Shown piece after piece: positions 17,345-24,262 of a stretch of DNA of 64,000 bases (its first letter is position 1; each line of letters opens with the position of its first letter). The stretch comes from Micromonospora parathelypteridis (GTDB taxonomy: Bacteria > Actinomycetota > Actinomycetes > Mycobacteriales > Micromonosporaceae). The DNA is taken from assembly GCF_014201145.1 (NCBI RefSeq), contig NZ_JACHDP010000001.1, positions 6,386,001-6,450,000 of the forward strand. The letters are read 5' to 3'. The notes under the pieces are model-generated. The model saw nothing but the letters and a program-made list of their open reading frames with translations. It ran no database searches and was not told where the DNA came from. Made by a program: the position numbers and the translations under genes.

Positions 17345-17373
17345 ATTGTCCAAATGATGAGTGGAGCACGGTC

Positions 17374-18036
17374 ATGCCTCTCGACACTGTGATCTTCAGC
17401 GGGGAAGGCGCACACGCCGACCCCTGGCACCCGTTGGCCGAAACCAGCGCCGCGCTGGCCACACTGATCGGTGATCCGGGCTCGGTAGCGATCGTGACGT
17501 CCGTCGACCAGCTCGACGCCGCACTCGACGGTGCGCGCCTGCTGGTGGTGAACGCCAGCGCCGACCGTCCGGCCCCGATCCCCGACGATGAGACCTTCGC
17601 CCGCATCCTCGACGGCTTCCTGGCCCGTGGCGGCAGCCTGCTCGCCACACACAGCGCCACGCTCGCGTTCCCCCAGCAGGCGAGCTGGCGATCCGCGATC
17701 GGCGCCGCCTGGCAACACGGTCGGACCTTCCACCCGCCGATCGGCCCGAGCCTCGTCCGGCACAGCGGTGTCGATCATCCGATCAGCACCGGGCTCGGGG
17801 ACTTCGAGGTCTTCGACGAGCGCTACACCGACCTGGAGTTGATCGACGGCGTCGACGTCGAGCCCCTCTACGTTCACGACGAGGGCGGCGACACCCACCC
17901 ACTCGTCTGGGCGCGCACCGTCGGGAGCAGCCGGATCGTCTACAGCGCGCTCGGCCACGACGCCCGGTCGTACGAGTCGCCGGGGCACGTGGAGCTGCTG
18001 CGCCGCATCGTCGACTGGCTCCGTCACGACAGCTGA
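17374..18036 (+). CDS. ThuA-like (glutamine amidotransferase-fold) protein
   Basis: 220 residues, single domain. FSGEGAHADPWHPLAETS at the start, LLVVNAS, the FLARGGSLLATHS loop, IGAAWQHGRTFHPP and the ending WARTVGSSRIVYSALGHDARS are characteristic of the ThuA-like/trehalose-utilisation family, which has a class I glutamine-amidotransferase-like fold without the usual catalytic Cys. GTGGAG precedes the ATG at 17374. Divergent from the ArsR gene. The role is probably sugar-related by family, but no transport or sugar genes lie nearby. Confidence 0.85.
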   Translation: MPLDTVIFSGEGAHADPWHPLAETSAALATLIGDPGSVAIVTSVDQLDAALDGARLLVVNASADRPAPIPDDETFARILDGFLARGGSLLATHSATLAFPQQASWRSAIGAAWQHGRTFHPPIGPSLVRHSGVDHPISTGLGDFEVFDERYTDLELIDGVDVEPLYVHDEGGDTHPLVWARTVGSSRIVYSALGHDARSYESPGHVELLRRIVDWLRHDS

Positions 18037-18064
18037 ATGCTCGGCCGGGTCACCGGCCGAGCAT
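18037..18064. terminator. Hairpin terminator after ThuA-like gene
   Basis: Perfect 12-bp stem (18037-18048 with 18053-18064) capped by a GTCA tetraloop, starting directly after the stop codon and 51 nt from the end of the convergent gene. Confidence 0.75.
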
Positions 18065-18115
18065 CAGTGGGTGTGGTGCCGATCAGCCCCCGTGCCGCGC
18101 CCCGACGGGCCGCCG

Positions 18116-18469
18116 TCAGGCCGCGGAGGCGGACGCCTTCGGCCCCCGGTGCGACGCCACCGGGCCGGCGTTCCAGCCCCAGCGGGGGGCCGGCACCGCG
18201 CTGTCACCGGGCCAGCCCGCGCCGGTCTCGGCACTGGCGTCCTCGTCCGACGCCGGGGTGCTGCGCGACAGCCGCAGCGACTGCTCGGCGCCCTTGCGGG
18301 CCGCGCACGGCCACGACTGCCCGGCGCACTGGAGGTTGCGGCAGTGACCCTCGTCGTCCGGCTCGTGGGCGCTCAGCACGTCGATCGCCAGCTGCCAGAG
18401 CAGGGGGTCGGTCACGTCGTGCGGGCGCTCGGCGTGACGGCTCGGTCGGTTGCTGGTGTCGTCGGACAT
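18116..18469 (-). CDS. Conserved hypothetical protein with Cys pairs
   Basis: 117 residues from the ATG at 18469, which has AAGGGGGG upstream. The middle reads LLWQLAIDVLSAHEPDDEG followed by CRNLQCAGQSWPC, i.e. three cysteines spaced Cx4Cx6C, then an Ala/Arg-rich helix and a disordered Gly/Pro/Ala tail. Proteins of this layout are common in Micromonosporaceae and related actinomycetes and have no assigned function. The cysteines could bind a metal. It stands alone between a terminator hairpin and dinB. Confidence 0.65.
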   Translation of the reverse strand: MSDDTSNRPSRHAERPHDVTDPLLWQLAIDVLSAHEPDDEGHCRNLQCAGQSWPCAARKGAEQSLRLSRSTPASDEDASAETGAGWPGDSAVPAPRWGWNAGPVASHRGPKASASAA

Positions 18470-18591
18470 CGTGGGCCCCCCTTGGAAGTTGTGCACCTCA
18501 AGGGTCACCCGTCAGCGGCCGGCTAAACCGCCGACCTGCTGTGATGTGTCTCCGGTCGCAGTTCGACCTCCGAACGCGGCTGACGGATCGG

Positions 18592-19785
18592 TCAATCAGG
18601 CAGCAGTGGCATCTCGACGCCCGGATCCCGACCGAGCAGCACTGCCCGGGTGAGCGCCGCCGATCCGAATCGGTCGCGGACCGCGTCCACCGCGGCATCC
18701 AACTCCGCACCCGGGTTGCGGAGGAACGGCAGCTCCGGCTGCACCGGGTTGTCGTCCAGGTTGCCCACCGAGACACCGATCAGCGTCACACCACGGCGAT
18801 CGATCTCGGGCAGTGCGGCCCGCAGCAACGCTCGCGCGGCGGCGAGCAACGACGTCGTGTCGGCCGTTGCCTTCCCGATGGTGTGCGAGCGGGTCGCCCG
18901 GGTGTAGTCGCCGAAGCGCAGCCGCAGCAGCACCGTGCGACCGGCCCGCCCGGCTGCCCGCATCCGCCGGCTGACCCGATCGACCAGGCCCGCGAGGATG
19001 GCATCCAGCTCCACCAGAGCATGCGGGGTACGGCTCAACGCGTGCTGCGCGCCCATCGAACCGCGACGGCGGCCGACCTGCACCGCCCGGGGGTCACGGT
19101 TGTGGGCCAGAGCGTGCAGGTGCCGGCCGGCGCCCGCGCCGAGCAGTGACACCAGCGCAGCCTCGCCGAGCCGGGCCACCTCCCCGACGGTACGGATCCG
19201 GTGCTCCCGCAGCTTCGCGGAGGTGACCGGGCCGACGCCCCACAGCCGCTCGACCGGCAGCGGGTGCAGGAACGCCAACTCGCCGTCCGGCGGGACCACC
19301 AGCAGCCCGTCCGGTTTCGCCACCCCGCTGGCCACCTTCGCCAGGAACTTCGTCCGGGCCACGCCCACCGTGATCGGCAGGTGGACCTGTTCACGGACCT
19401 CCCGACGCAGCCGGTCGGCGATGTCGGCCGGTGGCCCGACCAGCCGGCGCAGGCCACCCACGTCCAGGAACGCCTCGTCGATGGAGAGCCCCTCGACCAG
19501 CGGCGTGGTCTGTCGGAAGATCTCGAAGACCGCGCGGCTCGCCGCCGTGTACGCCGACATCCGGGGCGGCACCACGATCGCGTCCGGGCACAGTCGGCGC
19601 GCCTGCTGGCCGCCCATCGCGCTGCGTACGCCCCGCGCCTTCGCCTCGTAGCTGGCCGCGAGGACCACGCCGCCACCGACGATCACCGGCCGCCCGCGTA
19701 GGCGCGGGTCGTCGCGCTGCTCGACCGACGCGTAGAACGCGTCCAGGTCGGCGTGCAGGATGTTGGCGTCGGGCGACACGTACAC
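18592..19785 (-). CDS. dinB: DNA polymerase IV (Y family)
   Basis: 397 residues. ILHADLDAFYASVEQ carries the first catalytic Asp, GLSIDEAFLD the Asp-Glu pair, followed by RTKFLAKVASGVAKPDG, the helix-hairpin-helix LWGVGPVTSAKLREHRIRT and a little-finger domain. The C-terminal VQPELPFL resembles a beta-clamp-binding QxxLF motif. It is a translesion polymerase acting in DNA-damage tolerance. The GTG start at 19785 has neither a ribosome site nor a clear leaderless -10, so the start is uncertain. A LexA-box-like sequence overlaps the start codon. Confidence 0.95.
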   Translation of the reverse strand: MYVSPDANILHADLDAFYASVEQRDDPRLRGRPVIVGGGVVLAASYEAKARGVRSAMGGQQARRLCPDAIVVPPRMSAYTAASRAVFEIFRQTTPLVEGLSIDEAFLDVGGLRRLVGPPADIADRLRREVREQVHLPITVGVARTKFLAKVASGVAKPDGLLVVPPDGELAFLHPLPVERLWGVGPVTSAKLREHRIRTVGEVARLGEAALVSLLGAGAGRHLHALAHNRDPRAVQVGRRRGSMGAQHALSRTPHALVELDAILAGLVDRVSRRMRAAGRAGRTVLLRLRFGDYTRATRSHTIGKATADTTSLLAAARALLRAALPEIDRRGVTLIGVSVGNLDDNPVQPELPFLRNPGAELDAAVDAVRDRFGSAALTRAVLLGRDPGVEMPLLPD

Positions 19786-19793
19786 ATGTTCGC
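19778..19793. promoter_or_regulatory. LexA-box-like sequence at the dinB start
   Basis: ACGTAC-ACAT-GTTCGC matches 9 of 12 fixed positions of the actinobacterial SOS box TCGAAC-N4-GTTCGA. It overlaps the assigned GTG start at 19785, which is plausible for a short or leaderless mRNA but is also a reason for caution. Confidence 0.35.
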
Positions 19794-19849
19794 ATGACGG
19801 CCGGCGAAAGTGGCACTGAGCTGGGTTGGGACGGGTCGGCGGCCGGCGC

Positions 19850-20356
19850 TCAGTAGCCGGCGAGCTGCGGGGCCAGCGCGACCGTCACGAAGCGGATCGC
19901 TCGGCCCAGCAGGCACGTCGCCGCGAAGGCGACCGGGCGCATCGGTGTGCGGCCCAGGTAGACGCTGGCGGCCAGCAGCGGTGGAAATCCGGTGACGGCG
20001 CTGGTGAGCAGCAGCCCGGTCGACTGGTGAGGGCGTTCCATCACCTCGACGAGTCGCGCACCGGCCGCCTTCGGCCGCGCGAGCATCCGGCCCAGTCGGC
20101 CCAGTCGGCCCGGTCGTGCCGGCGCGGCGGAGCGTCGGCTGAGGCGGCGTTGCAGCCAGGCCGAGCGGATCGCGCCCCGCGCGCCGAGGAAGATCAGGAT
20201 CTTGCCGGCGGTCTGGCCGACAGCGGCGGCTACGCCGAGCGCCACGGGCGGCGCGCCGGTCGTCGCCGCGGCCGCGATCAGGTACGGCTCGGCCGGGGTG
20301 AACGGCAGGAAGGCCGAGAGGAGCCCGACGGCCGCGGCCGCCAGGGCGGCGATCAT
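19850..20356 (-). CDS. Small multi-pass membrane protein (VTT/DedA-like)
   Basis: 168 residues, last gene of a four-gene operon, starting with an ATG that overlaps the previous stop (ATGA). The N-terminal FLPFTPAEPYLIAAAATTG and AAAVGQTAGKILIFLGARG resemble the VTT/SNARE-associated (DedA/YqaA) membrane fold, with a central basic Arg/Pro-rich loop and a C-terminal hydrophobic pair ending TGFPPLLAASVYLG. DedA-like proteins move lipids or affect envelope homeostasis, which fits the CDP-alcohol phosphatidyltransferase encoded just upstream. Assignment is by resemblance. Confidence 0.7.
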   Translation of the reverse strand: MIAALAAAAVGLLSAFLPFTPAEPYLIAAAATTGAPPVALGVAAAVGQTAGKILIFLGARGAIRSAWLQRRLSRRSAAPARPGRLGRLGRMLARPKAAGARLVEVMERPHQSTGLLLTSAVTGFPPLLAASVYLGRTPMRPVAFAATCLLGRAIRFVTVALAPQLAGY

Positions 20357-20943
20357 GGCCGGGCGTGCGACAGGCCCGCCGGCAACTTGGCGGCGCAGAC
20401 CAACGAGACGACCTTCACCGCGGCGACCCCGAGGGCGAACGCGACGGCCGCGGCCATCGGCGCGAAGATCGCCAGGAGCACCACCGCGGCGGTGTTCAGC
20501 GCCTTCGCCGGCGGCGACCAGTTCCATCGGTAGATGCGCCGATCGACGTGGGCGAAGTAGTTCGGGCTCAGCAGCGGCCAGCGCAGGAACATCAGGCTCA
20601 GCAACTGGTCGATGACCATGAACTGGACCAGAAACACCGCGATCGGCAGGGCCGTGGCGGGCCGCAGCACGACCAGCGCGGCGGCGCAGGCCGACGTGCA
20701 GGCACGGTCGGCGACGATGTCGAAGACCGCGCCGGTGCGCGTCTCCTGTCCCAGGGCGCGGGCGGCGACACCGTCGAGGATGTCGCCGATCCAGTAGATC
20801 AGGTAGGCGGCGACGAGCAGGTGAGCGCTGCGGTGGGTCAGCGCCGCCACGGCGAGCCCGACGGAGACGGCCGTCCGTACGGCGGTGATGGCGTTGGGGA
20901 CGTTGAGCAGTGTGACCGGCGGACTGAGGCTGAGTGCGGTCAT
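20353..20943 (-). CDS. CDP-alcohol phosphatidyltransferase
   Basis: 196 residues with about five or six membrane segments. The family signature DGX2ARX8GX3DX3D is complete: DG-VA-AR-8-G-AVF-D-IVA-D within LDGVAARALGQETRTGAVFD and IVADRA. Enzymes of this family transfer a phosphatidyl or similar group from a CDP-alcohol to an acceptor alcohol in phospholipid synthesis; the acceptor here is unknown. Co-translated at both ends (ATGA overlaps with the small membrane protein before it and the VTT-like protein after it) and probably under the ArsR-type regulator that heads the operon. Confidence 0.93.
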   Translation of the reverse strand: MTALSLSPPVTLLNVPNAITAVRTAVSVGLAVAALTHRSAHLLVAAYLIYWIGDILDGVAARALGQETRTGAVFDIVADRACTSACAAALVVLRPATALPIAVFLVQFMVIDQLLSLMFLRWPLLSPNYFAHVDRRIYRWNWSPPAKALNTAAVVLLAIFAPMAAAVAFALGVAAVKVVSLVCAAKLPAGLSHARP

Positions 20944-21167
20944 TCGGCGTCCTTGAGGATGCGTTGCATGTCCGTGGTGCGCCGGTTCAGGTCGGCCAAC
21001 TGTGCGCTCATCTCGGTCAGCAGGCGCTGGGTTTCGGCGGCCTGCTCGGCGTACTGCCGCTGCATTTCGGCGGACACGGCGGTCCGTGTGCGGACGCTCG
21101 CATACCAGATGACCGCGATGAGCAGGGCGGCGACGACTACGAGGAAGACCGAGGCGGTGATGTCCAT
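20940..21167 (-). CDS. Small membrane protein with coiled coil
   Basis: 75 residues: an N-terminal membrane helix (SVFLVVVAALLIAVIWYASV) followed by a Gln/Glu/Leu-rich helix (about 32-75) that should form a coiled coil facing the cytoplasm. Its ATG follows the regulator's TAG immediately and its own stop overlaps the CDP-alcohol phosphatidyltransferase start, so it is clearly a gene and not chance. The layout suggests a scaffold or membrane tether for its operon partners; no known family recognised. Confidence 0.8.
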   Translation of the reverse strand: MDITASVFLVVVAALLIAVIWYASVRTRTAVSAEMQRQYAEQAAETQRLLTEMSAQLADLNRRTTDMQRILKDAE

Positions 21168-21509
21168 CTAATTGTTTCCTTTCGGTACGGCGTCGCCGTC
21201 ACCGGCGTTGCTCAGGGTTGTGACGGCGACCGCCACCACGTCGGGCGTGAGGTGCAGCGAGAACGGCGTGGCCTCGTAGTACTTGAGTGCCTTGCCGTCC
21301 TCGGACAACTCCAGATGCGCGGTGACCAGCCCGGCCTTCTCCAACTTCTTGAGGTGCACCTGCAGCAGCGCGCGGCTGATGCCCAGATCGCGGGCGAGCT
21401 GTGAGACGTAGGCGCGTCCGCCGGTCAGTGCGGCGAGCACACGCAGTCGGTGCGGACTGGCCAGAGTGGCAAGGACCTCGATCAGTCGGTCGCCGCTCAA
21501 CTCTCCCAT
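21168..21509 (-). CDS. ArsR-like winged-helix regulator heading a membrane/lipid operon
   Basis: 113 residues. The HTH region reads VLATLASPHRLRVLAALTG and RDLGISRALLQVHLKKLEKA, followed by a beta wing (HLELSEDGKALKYYEAT) and a short acidic tail. No metal-ligand cluster is visible. The ATG at 21509 lies 12 nt from an 11-bp inverted repeat that is almost certainly its operator, so the operon of four genes down to 19850 is probably autoregulated. The stop codon is immediately followed by the next ATG. Confidence 0.85.
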   Translation of the reverse strand: MGELSGDRLIEVLATLASPHRLRVLAALTGGRAYVSQLARDLGISRALLQVHLKKLEKAGLVTAHLELSEDGKALKYYEATPFSLHLTPDVVAVAVTTLSNAGDGDAVPKGNN

Positions 21510-21520
21510 AGCTCACCTTG

Positions 21521-21548
21521 GCTCATGCCAACTATTATTGGCATGAGC
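21521..21548. promoter_or_regulatory. 11-bp perfect inverted repeat, operator of the ArsR-headed operon
   Basis: GCTCATGCCAA (21521-21531) and TTGGCATGAGC (21538-21548) are perfect arms around CTATTA, an AT-rich island. The left arm is itself within TTGGC-TCAT-GCCAA (21518-21531), a second nested palindrome. The position directly upstream of the ATG at 21509 fits repression of the operon. Confidence 0.65.
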
Positions 21549-21563
21549 AAGCGCCAGTGTCAA

Positions 21564-21601
21564 CTCGGTGCGCAACGCCGACCGTGGCGTTGCGCACCGA
21601 G
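21564..21601 (-). terminator. 16-bp hairpin terminator after VOC gene
   Basis: Perfect 16-bp stem (21564-21579 with 21586-21601) and a hexaloop, 44 nt beyond the stop of the minus-strand VOC gene and upstream of the ArsR operon promoter, which it insulates. Confidence 0.75.
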
Positions 21602-21645
21602 ACCCCTTGCGGTCCGCTCGGGGGTGGGTCAGCTGTGCGGCCCGA

Positions 21646-22083
21646 TCAGTCGAGGCAGAACTCGTTCCCCTCGGGGTCGGCCATCACGATGTGACCGCCC
21701 GCCAGCGGGGGAGCGGGCTCATGGCGATCCAGCCGGGTGGCGCCGTGCGAACCGAGCCGGACGGCCTCCGCCTCCAGGGCCGCCATCCGCTCGTCGCCCT
21801 CCAGCCCCGGAGCGGCTCGCACATCGAGGTGTACGCGATTCTTCACCTGCTTGTGCTCGGGGACCCGTTGGAAGAACAGGCGGGGTCCCGCGCCCTCGGG
21901 GTCGACCACCGCCGACGCGTCGTTACGGTTCTCCGGCGGCACCCCCATCGCTTCCAGCGCCTCCTCCCATGACTCGAAGTCTCCGGGCGGGGCCTGCACC
22001 TGGTAGCTGAGCGCCTCGGCCCAGAACGCCGCCAACGCGGCAGGGTCGGCGCAGTCGAACGTGATCTGCACGCTGCGTGCCAT
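21646..22083 (-). CDS. VOC-family (glyoxalase-like) protein
   Basis: 145 residues from the ATG at 22083, chosen for GGGAG upstream. VQITFDCADPAALAAFWAEAL at the start and ADPEGNEFCLD at the end are the paired beta-alpha-beta-beta-beta features of the glyoxalase-like subgroup of the vicinal oxygen chelate superfamily; the final Glu is a usual metal ligand. Function unknown: members include dioxygenases, isomerases and resistance proteins. Divergent from a WYL regulator with an inverted repeat between them, so regulation by that protein is likely. Confidence 0.85.
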   Translation of the reverse strand: MARSVQITFDCADPAALAAFWAEALSYQVQAPPGDFESWEEALEAMGVPPENRNDASAVVDPEGAGPRLFFQRVPEHKQVKNRVHLDVRAAPGLEGDERMAALEAEAVRLGSHGATRLDRHEPAPPLAGGHIVMADPEGNEFCLD

Positions 22084-22135
22084 GTCAGCTCCCTGTTTTC
22101 TGCTCTGGTCGGTCATGATCTGCACCCTCTCCGAA

Positions 22136-22160
22136 ATAGCGGACAGGGACGTTCCGCTAT
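22136..22160. promoter_or_regulatory. Inverted repeat ATAGCGGA-N9-TCCGCTAT, likely WYL-regulator operator
   Basis: Perfect 8-bp arms (22136-22143 and 22153-22160) lie between the divergent VOC and WYL-regulator genes, 18 nt before the regulator's GTG. Confidence 0.5.
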
Positions 22161-22178
22161 CTGTGCAACGATCGGCCG

Positions 22179-23153
22179 GTGACTGTCGAGGCGACGACCG
22201 AACGGGTGCTGCGGCTGCTGGCGCTGTTGCAGCGACGCCCGTCCTGCACGGCCGCCGAACTCGCCGCCGAGCTGGGGGTCACCGGCCGCTGTGTACGCCG
22301 CGACGTGCAGCGACTGCGCACGCTCGGCTACCCCGTGCACGCCACGGCGGGCGTCGGCGGCGGCTATCGACTCGGCGCGGGCACTCGGCTGCCGCCCCTG
22401 CTCCTCGACGACGAGGAGGCGATCGCCACCGCGATCTCCCTGCGGCTCGCCTCGGGCGGCACGGTCGCCGGAGCCGGCGAGGCGGCGCTGCGGGCTCTCG
22501 CGAAGCTGGATCAGGTGATGCCGTCGCGGCTGCGCGCCGAGGTGCGGGCGGTGCACGGCTCGACGGAGACCCTCATCGGCCCGGTCGCCGAGATCGACGC
22601 CGAGCTGCTGATGACACTCGCGCGTGCCTGTCGGGACGCGGTGCGGGTCCGGTTCCGGTACGCCGGTCGCGACGGCGGGGAGCACGAGCGGACGGTCGAG
22701 CCGGTCCGGATGGTCACCACGGGCCGCCGCTGGTATCTGATGGCCTGGGACGTCGACCGCGACGACTGGCGTACGTTCCGCCTGGACCGGATGCGGGCGG
22801 CGGTGGCGACGACGTGGCGCTTCCGGGTGCGCGTGCACCCGGATCCGGTCGCCTTCGTGCAGCGGTCGGTGACCGAGGCGCCGTACCGGCATCTCGCCCG
22901 GGTGCGCGTGCACGCCCCGGCCGATCGGGTGCGTGACATGGTCCCGCCGCAGGTGGGGCGGGTTGAGGACGATCGCGACGGGTGGTGTGTGCTGGTCGTC
23001 GGCGGGGAGAGCCTGGACTGGGTCGCCGCGCACATTGCCCGGCTGAGTTACGACGTGGAGGTGCTGGAGCCGCCGGAGCTGCGCGAGGCCGCCGCCCAGC
23101 TCGCCCGCCGTCTCACGGCGATGGCCGGTGCGGCGTCACCACGCAGCGTGTAG
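22179..23153 (+). CDS. WYL-domain (YafY-like) transcriptional regulator
   Basis: 324 residues. An N-terminal HTH (CTAAELAAELGVTGRCVRRD) is followed by a helical linker, a WYL domain (VEPVRMVTTGRRWYLMAWD, RTFRLDRM) and the C-terminal WCX extension. Such proteins bind small ligands or nucleic acid through the WYL domain and control neighbouring genes; the divergent VOC gene is the best candidate target through the inverted repeat upstream. GTG start at 22179. Its last 106 bp overlap the tail of the convergent GNAT gene. Confidence 0.9.
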   Translation: MTVEATTERVLRLLALLQRRPSCTAAELAAELGVTGRCVRRDVQRLRTLGYPVHATAGVGGGYRLGAGTRLPPLLLDDEEAIATAISLRLASGGTVAGAGEAALRALAKLDQVMPSRLRAEVRAVHGSTETLIGPVAEIDAELLMTLARACRDAVRVRFRYAGRDGGEHERTVEPVRMVTTGRRWYLMAWDVDRDDWRTFRLDRMRAAVATTWRFRVRVHPDPVAFVQRSVTEAPYRHLARVRVHAPADRVRDMVPPQVGRVEDDRDGWCVLVVGGESLDWVAAHIARLSYDVEVLEPPELREAAAQLARRLTAMAGAASPRSV

Positions 23154-23629
23154 TGGCGCAGCGACACCGAGCCGCCGTCCGGGGCGGTCCACGGAGCTGT
23201 GCTGGTGCCGGTGCACCGCCAACCGGTGCGCTCATAGAGGGCGGCGGCCGCGGTGCTGCTGGAGGTCACCTCGAGCACCAGATCCGTCCCACGCGCACTC
23301 GCCCATTGCCGGGCCCGGGCCAGCAGCGCGCTGCCCAGCGCCAACCCTCGGGCGGCCGGTATCACGAAGAGACGCGCCACCTCGGCGGTCGGCCGGGCAG
23401 GAGGCCCGTCCACCGGGCCGGGCACCCGGTGCACCGCGACGTGTCCGACGATTGCCGCGTCGGAGTCGACGGCGACCCAGGCGCGCGCCGGGTGCGGTTC
23501 GCGTAGCCACCGGTGCGGGTCGGCGGGCCAGTTCAGGGGGTACCCGTCGGCCCGGTGGACGTCCGCGAGCGCCGCGACGCAGCCGTCGAGGTCGGTGGCG
23601 CGTCGCCGGCGGATGTGGGGTCGGGTCAC
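23048..23629 (-). CDS. GNAT-family N-acetyltransferase with an overlapping tail
   Basis: 193 residues. The acetyl-CoA site is the segment LFVIPAARGLALGSALLARA; TDLVLEVTSSSTAAAALYERTGWR is the usual C-terminal GNAT strand-helix. The GTG at 23629 overlaps the TGA of the upstream GNAT gene (GTGA), so the two are co-translated. After the expected end of the fold near HYTLRGDA the frame runs on for about 35 Ala/Arg/Ser-rich residues encoded antisense to the end of the WYL regulator gene. This tail looks non-conserved and may be a late extension. Confidence 0.82.
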   Translation of the reverse strand: MTRPHIRRRRATDLDGCVAALADVHRADGYPLNWPADPHRWLREPHPARAWVAVDSDAAIVGHVAVHRVPGPVDGPPARPTAEVARLFVIPAARGLALGSALLARARQWASARGTDLVLEVTSSSTAAAALYERTGWRCTGTSTAPWTAPDGGSVSLRHYTLRGDAAPAIAVRRRASWAAASRSSGGSSTSTS

Positions 23630-24147
23630 AGGTCTTCGAACGGGCGGGCGTAGCGGAACTCGCCGCGGATCGACTCTCGCCACGCGTTCATCGGTCGGGC
23701 CTGGAAATACTGGGGACCCCACGGCTGCGGCGGGGTGACGCCAAACTCCACGGCGGGCCGGAACCCGAACCGTGGGTAGTAGTCGGGGTGACCGAGCAGC
23801 ACCACCAGCGGCTCGTCGTGGGCGTCGGCCGCGCCGAGCACCGCGTGCATCAGGGCCTCGCCAACCCCGCGCCGCTGCCACTCGGGCAGCACACCGAGCG
23901 GTCCCAGCCCGAGCGCCACCGGCTCACCGGCCACCCGGGCGCGGGTGGCCACCACGTGCCCCACCACCTGGCCGTCCGGGTCGGTCGCCACCAGGGAGTA
24001 CGCGGGCAGCCAGCCCTCGTCGGCGCGCAGCGCGTCGACCAGGGTCGCCTCGACCGGTACGCCAACGCCGTCCGCCTTGGCGAAGGCGGCGGAGTGCACC
24101 GCCCGGATGGCGTCGACGTCGGCGGGTGTCTCGCGTCTGATCAGCAC
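23626..24147 (-). CDS. GNAT-family N-acetyltransferase (YhbS-like)
   Basis: 173 residues. LIRRETPADVDAIRAVHSAAF at the N-terminus, GPLGVLPEWQRRGVGEALM as the acetyl-CoA motif and LVVLLGHPDYYPRFGFRPA near the end are typical of the YhbS-like subgroup. Substrate unknown. A TAGGGT hexamer lies 6 nt before the GTG at 24147, indicating a leaderless message; a pair of direct repeats lies about 65 nt further upstream. Co-translated with a second GNAT. Confidence 0.88.
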   Translation of the reverse strand: MLIRRETPADVDAIRAVHSAAFAKADGVGVPVEATLVDALRADEGWLPAYSLVATDPDGQVVGHVVATRARVAGEPVALGLGPLGVLPEWQRRGVGEALMHAVLGAADAHDEPLVVLLGHPDYYPRFGFRPAVEFGVTPPQPWGPQYFQARPMNAWRESIRGEFRYARPFEDL

Positions 24148-24153
24148 GGCGTC

Positions 24154-24159
24154 ACCCTA
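24154..24159 (-). promoter_or_regulatory. -10 hexamer TAGGGT, leaderless GNAT operon
   Basis: TAGGGT on the minus strand is separated by 6 nt from the GTG at 24147. Confidence 0.5.
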
Positions 24160-24213
24160 AGGCGTGCCCCGGCGCCGGCTCCACGGGTTTATCGTGCGTC
24201 GACTGCCGGTGCT

Positions 24214-24250
24214 CATCGAGAACATGGCAGGCATCGAGAACACTGGCAGG
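24214..24250. repeat. Tandem direct repeat upstream of the GNAT pair
   Basis: CATCGAGAACA-TGGCAGG (24214-24231) is followed at once by CATCGAGAACA-CTGGCAGG (24232-24250), differing by one inserted base. It lies between the glutamate-synthase-like gene stop and the GNAT promoter and could be a regulator site or a small duplication. Confidence 0.5.
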
Positions 24251-24262
24251 CCCGGGTGAGCC

